A DNA stretch of 6,125 nucleotides, from NCBI GenBank assembly GCA_039815055.1, contig JBCCAA010000098.1:1-6125 (forward strand). Reading direction: 5' to 3'. Positions 1 through 5,902 of this stretch are shown piece after piece. Positions within the stretch are counted from its first letter, which is position 1; every line of letters begins with the position of its first letter. The notes below the pieces were generated by a model. That model made no database searches and was not told the DNA's origin. It was given only the letters and a program-made list of their open reading frames with translations. Source of the stretch: UBA5336 sp039815055. Its GTDB lineage: Bacteria; Pseudomonadota; Alphaproteobacteria; Caulobacterales; Hyphomonadaceae. A program made the translations under genes and the position numbers.

Positions 1-28
1 ATCTTGGCGCTCAGAAAGGGGATGGAAT

Positions 29-1294
29 TCAGGTCAGCCATTCAGGCACGGTCTCCAGGGTCACCATTTCCTCAAAATCTGGGCGCCTGCGAATGATGTC
101 AAAGCTTTCGCCATTCACCAACACTTCGGGCACCAGAGGTCTGGCATTGTATTGTGACGAGAGCACGGCGCCATAGGCTCCGGCAGACATGAAGGCCAAC
201 CGGTCACCGGGTGACACCGCCGACAAGGACCGGGCTTCGGCAAACTTGTCGGTGGACTCGCAAATCGGCCCCACCACGTCATAGGGCGTATTTTCAGCGT
301 CGTCGGATGGTTGGGTCAGGGGCCAGATGTCGTGATGTGCCTTGTAAAGCGCCGGGCGCATCAGGTCGTTCATGCCGGCATTCACAATCAGGAATGTGCG
401 CTCGCGGGCTGATTTCAGATACAATGCCTCAGTGATCATCACGCCCGCATTGCCGGCAATGACGCGGCCAGGCTCGAGAATGATCTCGGCGCCAAAATCA
501 CCCATGACGTCGGCAATCATTGCAGCATAGGCCGCCGGGCTAGGGGGATTGTCGGCCTGGGTATAGGGAATGCCGAGGCCGCCACCGACATCGATCCGGT
601 TTATCGTGTGGCCGGCCGCGCGCAGCTCCCGCGCCAGCGACAGTGTGGTCTCAAACGCAGCGCGCATGGGCCCCAACGCGTCGATCTGGCTGCCAATATG
701 GACGTCGACGCCGACAATCTGGATGCTGGGCAGCGCCGTAGCTTCCCCATAAACCTCGTGGGCGCGTTGCCAGTCGATGCCGAACTTGTCGCCCGCCTTG
801 CCGGTGGAAATATTGGGATGCCCGCCCGCCGCCACGTCCGGGTTTACACGGATCGCCACTGGGGCAAGTTTGCCAAGGCTGTGCGCAACGCTGGACAGCG
901 CGCGCAGCTCTGCCAGGCTTTCGACGTTGAACTGGTGGATGCCCTCATTCAGCGCCAGCGCCATTTCATCGCGCGTCTTACCGACGCCTGAAAACACCAC
1001 TTTCGAAGCGGGAATACCGGCCTTCAGGGCGCGTTGCAGCTCGCCGCCGCTGACCACATCAGCGCCAGCACCTTCCTTGGCCAGCGTGGCCAGCACCGCC
1101 AGGTTTCCGTTTGCCTTCACTGAATAGGCGATCAGGCAGGTCTGGCCCTCAAACGCCTCTGCGATCACACGAACATGTCGGCGAAGCGTGGCGGCGGAAT
1201 AGACATAGACAGGGGTGCCGACGGCATCGGCGATGTCGTCAAGCGCCACGCCCTCGCAGGACAAGCGGCCAGAGCGGTAATCAAAGTGGTGCAT
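29..1294 (-). CDS. lysA: Diaminopimelate decarboxylase
   Basis: PLP-dependent enzyme that decarboxylates meso-2,6-diaminopimelate to L-lysine, the last step of lysine synthesis in the cytoplasm. The 421-residue length is normal for LysA. Visible in the translation: the PLP-binding lysine in YSVKAN (Lys60), HIGSQ (199-203), the glycine-rich phosphate loop GGGLG (237-241), EPGR (274-277), the second active-site segment GPICESTD with Cys345 and Glu346, and the C-terminal YGAVLSSQYNARP (374-386). These are the fold-type III (alanine racemase-like barrel plus C-terminal beta domain) hallmarks of LysA rather than of ornithine or arginine decarboxylase. The ATG shares one base with the TAA of the upstream lipoprotein gene (TAATG), and the nearest Shine-Dalgarno-like GGTGAG lies about 14 bases away, so translational coupling is likely. 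It is the last complete gene of the leftward operon; only 28 bases follow it in the window, with no terminator in them. No lysine riboswitch precedes the gene. Confidence 0.97.
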   Translation of the reverse strand: MHHFDYRSGRLSCEGVALDDIADAVGTPVYVYSAATLRRHVRVIAEAFEGQTCLIAYSVKANGNLAVLATLAKEGAGADVVSGGELQRALKAGIPASKVVFSGVGKTRDEMALALNEGIHQFNVESLAELRALSSVAHSLGKLAPVAIRVNPDVAAGGHPNISTGKAGDKFGIDWQRAHEVYGEATALPSIQIVGVDVHIGSQIDALGPMRAAFETTLSLARELRAAGHTINRIDVGGGLGIPYTQADNPPSPAAYAAMIADVMGDFGAEIILEPGRVIAGNAGVMITEALYLKSARERTFLIVNAGMNDLMRPALYKAHHDIWPLTQPSDDAENTPYDVVGPICESTDKFAEARSLSAVSPGDRLAFMSAGAYGAVLSSQYNARPLVPEVLVNGESFDIIRRRPDFEEMVTLETVPEWLT

Positions 1295-1572
1295 TAGCGG
1301 CTGATAATCTCACCAATGTCGGCTTCGTCCACATCCGGTGACGGCGCAGCCTTCGGCACCTCGCCGCCAAGCTGGTTGAAGCGTGGCCCCTGGCGCACAT
1401 ACACGTCTTCCAGCTCAGCCGGACTGGCGATGGGCTGGGCATCTGTGTTTGCGCTGGCGGTGACCATCAACTCCGATGGCCCACCCAGCAGCGTGCATCC
1501 GCCCAGCATCAGCATGGCGACCAGCACCGCGGCTGGACATCGCAATCCAGACATCAGGCGAGATGGTCTCAT
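1294..1572 (-). CDS. Small putative lipoprotein of unknown function
   Basis: 92-residue protein with a lipoprotein signal peptide: a basic N-terminus (Arg2, Arg5, Arg11), a hydrophobic core at about 14-24, and a lipobox LGGC ending at Cys26, followed by Thr-Leu. The mature part of about 67 residues is polar and proline/acid-rich, with no domain I recognise, and probably sits lipid-anchored in the envelope. The ATG overlaps the TGA of the preceding lipoprotein gene by one base (TGATG), and the TAA overlaps the lysA ATG by one base, so it is embedded in the argH-to-lysA operon and likely coupled in translation. Met7 is an alternative start, but no better ribosome-binding site precedes it. As far as I recall, related operons have a single lipoprotein between argH and lysA, so this one may be a lineage-specific addition. 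The coding call rests on the clean lipobox and the tight packing. Confidence 0.75.
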   Translation of the reverse strand: MRPSRLMSGLRCPAAVLVAMLMLGGCTLLGGPSELMVTASANTDAQPIASPAELEDVYVRQGPRFNQLGGEVPKAAPSPDVDEADIGEIISR

Positions 1573-1817
1573 CAGTCAGATCCGCCGAGCAATTCATCGT
1601 CTGAACGCGCATCTTCGTCTTCAAAGTCTTCATCGTCCAGATCCTCGCTGATCACGGACACGCCGCTTTCAATATCGCGGTTCGGCAGGTCGGCGGCTTC
1701 GCGCGCATCGGGCGTGCCGTAGATCGGGTCGGCGCGGGTTAAATCTCCCTGCAGACCGCATGCGGGCAGGCCAATAAGGGCGATCAGGGCGAGGGAGGTG
1801 GTCAGGGTGCGGGTCAT
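1572..1817 (-). CDS. LptM/YifL-like mini-lipoprotein with acidic tail
   Basis: 81-residue lipoprotein: MTRT, a hydrophobic core (about 8-19), a lipobox LPAC ending at Cys20, then Gly-Leu-Gln-Gly-Asp-Leu. The C-G-L-x-G-x-L pattern right after the lipid cysteine is the mark of the LptM/YifL family; in E. coli, LptM is a small outer-membrane lipoprotein that helps the LptD-LptE lipopolysaccharide translocon mature. Here the family's short conserved part is followed by a strongly acidic C-terminus (13 Asp/Glu among residues 58-75). The start chosen is the ATG at 1817, which overlaps the argH stop in an ATGA arrangement and has GGAGAG a few bases upstream. The same frame stays open far upstream through argH, but that longer version is only a shadow. 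The neighbours argH and lysA match the gene order I expect in Alphaproteobacteria. The LptM assignment rests on the motif and context only; function in lipopolysaccharide transport is inference. Confidence 0.75.
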   Translation of the reverse strand: MTRTLTTSLALIALIGLPACGLQGDLTRADPIYGTPDAREAADLPNRDIESGVSVISEDLDDEDFEDEDARSDDELLGGSD

Positions 1818-3226
1818 TCCGGGCTCTCCAGTCTGAGACGTTGTTTCCATTGTGCCACTTGTTCGGCCACGCGAACAGGGGCGGTGCCGCCAAAGGAAGT
1901 CCGGCTGGCAGCCGACCGGGCCGGCGTGAGCACATCCAGCACACCGCCGGTTATCTCTGCCTTCACTCCCTGCAGGTCTTCCAATGACAAATCCGAAAGA
2001 TCGCAGCTCTTGCTTTCCGCCAACGCCACCAGAGCGCCGGTCACATGGTGAGCCTCGCGGAACGGCATGCCCAGCTCTCGCACCAGCCAGTCGGCCAGAT
2101 CGGTCGCGGTGGAAAAACCTTTCCCGGCCGCGTGTGCCATCGCTTCGGGGTGGAAAGTGATGGTCTCGATCATGCCGGTCATGGCGCGCACGCACAGATC
2201 GAACGTGTCGAAGGCGGCGAAGGTGAGTTGTTTATCGTCCTGCAAATCCTTGGCATAGGCCAGCGGCAGAGCTTTTACCGCCCCTTGCAGGCTGGCGAAC
2301 TGGCCAGCGATCAGGCTTGCCTTGGCACGGATCAGCTCAGCGGCATCCGGGTTGCGTTTTTGCGGCATGATCGAGCTGCCCGTCGACCAGGCGTCCGACA
2401 GGCTGGCAAAGCCGAACTGGGCGCTGGTCCACAAGACAATCTCTTCAGCCAGGCGCGACAGATGCGTGGCCGCAATCGACAGAGCCGACAGCGCTTCGAG
2501 TGCAAAATCGCGCGCCGATACGGCGTCCAGTGAATTCGCCATCGGCCGCTCAAACCCCAGCGCTTCGGCCGTCATGTCCCGGTCGATGGCAAAGCCCGTG
2601 CCCCCCAGCGCGGCGGCGCCCAGCGGGCTTTCATTCAGCCGCAATGCGCAGTCGAATAGTCGCGCGCGGTCGCGGTGCATCATTTCCACATAGGCCAGCA
2701 GATGATGGCCCAACGTGATCGGCTGGGCGGTCTGCAGATGCGTAAAGCCCGGCATCACGGTCTCGGTTTCATCGCTGGCGCGACGCACCAGGGCGCCCTG
2801 CAGCCCGGCCAGCCGGTCCATCGCTTCATTCAGCGCGCCGCGGGTCCAGAGGCGGAAATCCGTGACCACCTGGTCATTGCGAGAACGCGCGGTGTGCAAT
2901 CGCCCGGCAGGCTCACCGATCAGCTCCTTGAGCCGCGCTTCGATGTTCATGTGAATGTCTTCAAGCTCGCGCCGAAACGGGAAGGTGCCAGCGGCCAGTT
3001 CTTCCATCGCCTGGTCCAGCCCGTCCTGGATCGCCTCATTATCGGCCTCGGAGATGATCCCCATCTCGGCCAGCATGTCGGCATGGGCGCGCGATCCGGC
3101 GACATCTTCCAGCGCCATGCGCTGGTCCACATCGATGGACGCATTGATTGCCTCCATGATGTCGCCGGGAGCTGCGGCAAACCGGCCGCCCCACATTGTC
3201 TGGCCTTTCGGCGTGTCTGAAGCCAT
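1814..3226 (-). CDS. argH: Argininosuccinate lyase
   Basis: Splits argininosuccinate into arginine and fumarate, the final step of arginine synthesis; a cytoplasmic homotetramer of the fumarase/aspartase superfamily. Numbering from the GTG at 3244, the translation has the N-terminal MWGGRF (17-22), TARSRNDQ (118-125), GFTHLQ with the general-acid-type histidine His169 (166-171), and the superfamily signature GSSIMPQKRNPD (289-300) carrying the catalytic serine loop. Length (470-476) is normal. Two starts compete. The GTG at 3244 directly follows an in-frame TGA and has no Shine-Dalgarno sequence. The ATG at 3226, six codons in, has GGAG 12 bases upstream and gives the usual short lead into MWGGRF, so I chose it. 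The gene opens the leftward operon; its TGA overlaps the next start by four bases. It is divergent from the thioredoxin gene, so its promoter must lie within the gap and the first part of that gene. Confidence 0.97.
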   Translation of the reverse strand: MASDTPKGQTMWGGRFAAAPGDIMEAINASIDVDQRMALEDVAGSRAHADMLAEMGIISEADNEAIQDGLDQAMEELAAGTFPFRRELEDIHMNIEARLKELIGEPAGRLHTARSRNDQVVTDFRLWTRGALNEAMDRLAGLQGALVRRASDETETVMPGFTHLQTAQPITLGHHLLAYVEMMHRDRARLFDCALRLNESPLGAAALGGTGFAIDRDMTAEALGFERPMANSLDAVSARDFALEALSALSIAATHLSRLAEEIVLWTSAQFGFASLSDAWSTGSSIMPQKRNPDAAELIRAKASLIAGQFASLQGAVKALPLAYAKDLQDDKQLTFAAFDTFDLCVRAMTGMIETITFHPEAMAHAAGKGFSTATDLADWLVRELGMPFREAHHVTGALVALAESKSCDLSDLSLEDLQGVKAEITGGVLDVLTPARSAASRTSFGGTAPVRVAEQVAQWKQRLRLESPE

Positions 3227-3268
3227 ATCCCGCGCTCGCTCCACTCATTTCATCAAAGGCGAAACGCG
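3227..3268. promoter_or_regulatory. Very short divergent gap between argH and the TlpA-like gene
   Basis: Only 42 bases separate the preferred argH ATG from the rightward ATG at 3269 (24 if the argH GTG is used). This is too short to hold two complete sigma70-type promoters, so each promoter must reach into the other gene's 5' coding region, and transcription in the two directions may interfere. The visible site inside is AAAGG at 3255-3259, nine bases before the rightward start, a convincing ribosome-binding site for the thioredoxin gene. I could not identify -35/-10 pairs in either direction with confidence. Confidence 0.5.
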
Positions 3269-3868
3269 ATGCCCAAGTCAGTCACCGGATACGCCTATGC
3301 TGCACTGCTTTTGGTCGGTGTACTGGCAATTGTCTATGTCCTGTTTTCAGGCATGGGCGGGCCCAGCTATGGCAACCGGCTGGAGCGGTTCGCGACCGGA
3401 GACCTGGCTGGCCTCGACCTGGCCCGGTCCGGAGACCCTTATGCAACGGGCACATTCGAGGGGCCGGGCGGCGAGGTGGTGACGCTGGAAGACTTCCGCG
3501 GCCAGACGGTTCTGGTGAATTTCTGGGCCACCTGGTGCGGCCCGTGCGAGCGCGAAATGCCGCATCTCGGCGCGCTGCAAACCGCCCGTGGGTCAGAGGA
3601 TTTCAAGGTGATTGCGATCAGCGTGGATGATGTGGCCGACAAGGCCTATGCCCGCCAGCGCCTTGGTGAACTGGCCGGCCAGGGCGTGCTCGACTTCTAT
3701 TTCGCGCCGCCGGAAAACTGGGAGGTGGTCTACGGCGCAGGCGCGCGCGGCTTTCCCACAACGGTGATTTACGGCCCGGACGGCCTGGAAGTCGCGCGCC
3801 TGTCCGGCGAAGCCGACTGGAGCGCCGGCGTGGCACTGGCCCTGGTGGATGATGTTTTGGGGCGGTGA
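3269..3868 (+). CDS. tlpA: Membrane-anchored TlpA/ResA-like thiol-disulfide oxidoreductase
   Basis: 199-residue thioredoxin-like protein of the TlpA/ResA/DsbE class. Residues 8-27 form a single hydrophobic N-terminal anchor or uncleaved signal after a short basic start, placing the catalytic domain in the periplasm. The fold begins near residue 65; VLVNFWATWCGPCEREMPHL (81-100) holds the active-site WCGPC (Cys90, Cys93), and GFPTT supplies the cis-proline (Pro163) opposite it. In the family such proteins reduce periplasmic thiols, for example for cytochrome c maturation or copper delivery to the Cu centres of haem-copper oxidases (Bradyrhizobium TlpA). No cytochrome gene is visible here, so the client is unknown. 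ATG at 3269 with AAAGG nine bases upstream. It is divergent from argH, an order I recall from other Alphaproteobacteria and which supports the TlpA name over a generic thioredoxin. No terminator follows directly: the downstream neighbour is the convergent TIR gene. Confidence 0.9.
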   Translation: MPKSVTGYAYAALLLVGVLAIVYVLFSGMGGPSYGNRLERFATGDLAGLDLARSGDPYATGTFEGPGGEVVTLEDFRGQTVLVNFWATWCGPCEREMPHLGALQTARGSEDFKVIAISVDDVADKAYARQRLGELAGQGVLDFYFAPPENWEVVYGAGARGFPTTVIYGPDGLEVARLSGEADWSAGVALALVDDVLGR

Positions 3869-3980
3869 ATCAATATAGCTGGAACAACGCCTCAAGTCGA
3901 AAGACGTGTAGGTGTTCAATTGAGGGCTATGCTTACAAAACGCGGAAAACTTTGACAGCGAAAGTGGTTGTATACTGGCG
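3869..3980. other. Convergent intergenic gap without a gene
   Basis: Between the stops of the rightward thioredoxin gene and the leftward TIR gene. Base composition drops here compared with the thioredoxin gene. The only fold I see is a weak one: CCTCAA (3890-3895) can pair with TTGAGG (3920-3925) around a small GTC-GAAA-GAC hairpin (3896-3905). No U-run follows on either strand, so it is not a convincing terminator. No coding frame with a plausible start is visible. It may mark the left edge of the inserted AT-richer segment. Confidence 0.5.
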
Positions 3981-5741
3981 TCACATTGGAGAAATCGGTT
4001 TATCGTCCCAATAGCCTATGCACCAGGAAACGTTTTTCGTATCATCTGGATCAATACAGTCGATGGACTCGTGCATCGGCAGTTCACGCTTTTCAAAAGC
4101 ATCAGACAATGTCTCTGCATACTCCAATAAGTCTGCATCACTGTATGTCATGCCCGCGCTTTTGATTCCTGATATCGAAACCTGTGCTATTTCATAGAAA
4201 TCGGGGTTGGGAATGTAATTCCACAACACATCCTCTTGAAGGGAATAATATTCCGTGCTGGTGACCTCATCCAATAGGCGTTTACCAGCAGTAACATCAG
4301 GCTCCATGCCGATGCCTAAGATATTCATGCGCGCCAAAGCCAGACTTGAAAGTCTGTGTCCGTACGCTCGGCCTTTTTCGTACGCCTCAATCGCTTTGTC
4401 CAAGTCCTTTTGTGTGCCGATGCCGTTTTCTAGCATCCAGCCCATTTGAGTGTGAGCAAGTGGAGCTGTTGCGGGATCTTGAACTGCTGTACTGAACGTA
4501 AAAAAGCTCAACTGTTCCTCTGGTTTTGTTCCTATCCCGTGCTTTTGCATCACTCCGACATTGTATTGAGCTCGACTATACCCCTCCAAGCCGCCAGCTT
4601 TGAAGATAGCAAAGGCTTTTCCATGGTCGATCGGTTCGCGGATTCCCGAATATGCAAAGTTTCCAAAAAACGATTTTCCTGTCGTCTCGCCTAGATCACG
4701 AGCAACCTCAAAAATAGCGATCGCTTTGTCGAAATCTTGGTCGGCGCTTTGACCGTCCATAACTTCCAGACCCCAGCCCATCAGCGCGCGTAAATGACCT
4801 AGTTCGAGCGCCTTTTCTCGATATTCCTCCGCTAGCCCGCGGCGATTGTCAGCGAGCAACGCCCTATACATGTTGAAGTTCATGCGTGGACTATTTGGAG
4901 TCGCGGTAACAGCATCCCGACAAGCGCGAACCGCCTGTTTGGAATGCGCCCGGAGTTGGGTGAACGTCGTGCCTGCAATTTCGAATGGGCGTGTGGTGTC
5001 CAGATGGTGGGCGGCGAGTTGATCGCACAACTTTACTTTTTGATTTGTGATCGGATCGTCGGTCTCCGGCTCACTGCCCACTTCGAACAGAGTTGGATCA
5101 TCAACGACCCGGCTTGGCATCTCGGTCGAACTCGTAATTCCACTGTAATCCAATAGGTCTCCAATCAAAGGCGGCCTTTCAGTGCTTGTCAGCGCCCATG
5201 CGGAAACACCACTGAGCATAAGTGCCGTTGTCACCAACATCAGGCCGCGTTTTCGACTTTTCTTTTCGCTGTGTTCGGGATTGGGAGCACCGATCCCGAG
5301 TTTATTGAGTAGGCGAGCTACGTCCGTTTCAAACGTGATTTGATTTACCGCCTCAGCATTTCTCCGACCCAGCCCGGAAATGTCGCCTGGCAGCTGCGAT
5401 TCTTCAGGCATTTGAGTGCCGTCAATCAGTACAGGAACAACTGGCACATCTCGTTCCAGAGCGGCTTTAATTTCCAGGCGAACAAAGTCTCCTGGCATAT
5501 CTAAGCGATGTGCATCATTGGAAAGTTTAGAGTTGAGCCAATGTTGGCCAATCAACACAAGCACAATGTCACATGACTTCATTTCTTCGGAAATAAAGTC
5601 GAAAAAATCAACCCCGGGAGGGATAGAGTCGACATCCATGAATATTTCGGCGTCGTGGGCGCGCTTCTTGATAGCACGTGATATTTGTTGGGCAGGCCAA
5701 CGCGTATCACCGCGACGATAACTAATAAAAATCTTAGTCAT
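3981..5741 (-). CDS. TIR domain - transmembrane - Sel1-like repeat protein
   Basis: 586 residues. Residues 1-148 are a bacterial TIR domain (TIR_2 type): KIFISYRRGD at the start, the BB-loop-like FMDVDSIPPGVDF (34-46), LVLIGQHWL (61-69), and DFVRLE, whose Glu90 sits where TIR NADases carry the catalytic glutamate, then VPVLIDG (102-108). Basic residues Lys160-Arg165 precede one hydrophobic helix (166-184), predicting a cytoplasmic TIR domain and an exported C-terminal half. That half has a module with Cys239 and Cys274 seen in other alphaproteobacterial repeat proteins, then about five Sel1-like repeats (roughly 317-498; for example HGIGT 401-405 and NGIGT 439-443), and a tail with Cys562 and Cys574. 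TIR domains act as NAD-consuming enzymes or as adaptors; Sel1 repeats bind proteins. A role in defence or envelope stress signalling is inference. The gene is clearly AT-richer than its neighbours, which suggests horizontal acquisition. ATG at 5741, one base after the stop of a short leader frame. No frameshift is seen and no partner gene is identified. Confidence 0.92.
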   Translation of the reverse strand: MTKIFISYRRGDTRWPAQQISRAIKKRAHDAEIFMDVDSIPPGVDFFDFISEEMKSCDIVLVLIGQHWLNSKLSNDAHRLDMPGDFVRLEIKAALERDVPVVPVLIDGTQMPEESQLPGDISGLGRRNAEAVNQITFETDVARLLNKLGIGAPNPEHSEKKSRKRGLMLVTTALMLSGVSAWALTSTERPPLIGDLLDYSGITSSTEMPSRVVDDPTLFEVGSEPETDDPITNQKVKLCDQLAAHHLDTTRPFEIAGTTFTQLRAHSKQAVRACRDAVTATPNSPRMNFNMYRALLADNRRGLAEEYREKALELGHLRALMGWGLEVMDGQSADQDFDKAIAIFEVARDLGETTGKSFFGNFAYSGIREPIDHGKAFAIFKAGGLEGYSRAQYNVGVMQKHGIGTKPEEQLSFFTFSTAVQDPATAPLAHTQMGWMLENGIGTQKDLDKAIEAYEKGRAYGHRLSSLALARMNILGIGMEPDVTAGKRLLDEVTSTEYYSLQEDVLWNYIPNPDFYEIAQVSISGIKSAGMTYSDADLLEYAETLSDAFEKRELPMHESIDCIDPDDTKNVSWCIGYWDDKPISPM

Positions 5742-5742
5742 T

Positions 5743-5820
5743 TTAGAAATCTGTCTCCCCAGACAGCTCTAGCAAGAAGTCTTTGAAGACTGCAACTGAA
5801 TAGGTCATCTCTCCTGGCAT
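5743..5820 (-). CDS. Possible 25-codon leader peptide upstream of the TIR gene
   Basis: A short frame reading MPGEMTYSVAVFKDFLLELS plus five more residues ends with TAA exactly one base before the TIR start (TAA-A-ATG). An internal ATG at 5808 would give 21 residues. Neither start has a well-spaced Shine-Dalgarno sequence: GGAGAG abuts the second ATG directly. The frame stays open farther upstream in the same reading frame, but that extension is low-quality sequence. The TIR ribosome-binding site lies inside this frame, so its translation could open the hairpin there and couple the two. It could equally be a remnant of a lost gene's 3' end, or chance. Confidence 0.3.
   Translation of the reverse strand: MPGEMTYSVAVFKDFLLELSGETDF
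5751..5766 (-). promoter_or_regulatory. Hairpin carrying the TIR gene ribosome-binding site
   Basis: On the minus strand CTGTCT-GGGG-AGACAG is a perfect 6-base-pair stem with a four-base loop. The only Shine-Dalgarno-like sequence upstream of the TIR start, GGGGAG (5760-5755), occupies the loop and the first stem bases. It sits 13 bases from the ATG, longer than ideal. In mRNA this structure would partly mask the site, so initiation may be weak unless something, such as translation of the leader frame that runs through it, unfolds the stem. Confidence 0.5.
5778..5791. repeat. 14-base palindrome, possible operator
   Basis: AGTCTT-TG-AAGACT: two perfect 6-base arms around a 2-base centre, 37 bases upstream of the TIR ATG. 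Position and symmetry would suit a dimeric regulator or a small RNA hairpin, but no regulator gene is in the window and no motif family is recognised. Confidence 0.35.
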
Positions 5821-5830
5821 CGAATAGGTC
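5798..5830. repeat. Two direct copies of GAATAGGTC, 24-base period
   Basis: GAATAGGTC occurs at 5798-5806 and again at 5822-5830 in the same orientation. The 24-base spacing is a bit over two helical turns, as for tandem protein-binding half-sites; on the minus strand the copies read GACCTATTC. They lie in the gap upstream of two divergent genes, so a shared control site is possible. A chance repeat is not excluded. Confidence 0.35.
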
Positions 5831-5878
5831 GGGTGAGTAGCGCGACACCGGTAGCCGCCGCTTTCTCGGCTAGTCTGT

Positions 5879-5902
5879 GGTGGGTCTTTGCCTCGACCCG
5901 CC
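5879..5902 (+). promoter_or_regulatory. Possible antiterminator hairpin
   Basis: GGTGGGTC (5879-5886) pairs with GACCCGCC (5895-5902) over eight base pairs including one G-U, with an 8-base loop. Its 3' arm shares six bases (5897-5902) with the 5' arm of the terminator-like hairpin that follows, so the two cannot form together. Upstream, AGCCG (5853-5857) can pair with CGGCT (5867-5871), and CACC (5846-5849) with GGTG (5879-5882), which would compete with the antiterminator. Confidence 0.35.

Noticed and set aside
1818..2195. N-terminal extension of the LptM-like frame running far into argH
   Set aside because: It lies antisense-free but out of frame inside argH, has arginine-rich shadow composition, and would destroy the lipoprotein signal; the ATG at 1817 with GGAGAG is the real start.
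2045..3220. Long plus-strand open frames opposite argH (2045-2533, 2675-3220)
   Set aside because: Both are GC-driven shadows of a complete, motif-rich argH on the other strand; no domain or ribosome-binding site supports them.
3890..3925. CCTCAA/TTGAGG stem with inner GAAA hairpin as a bidirectional terminator
   Set aside because: Only six weak outer pairs, a large internal mismatch, and no T-run on either side.
3952..3976. TTGACA followed by TATACT, resembling a rightward sigma70 promoter antisense to the TIR 3' end
   Set aside because: The spacer is only 13 bases instead of about 17, and there is no TG-N extended -10, so it is unlikely to work as a promoter.
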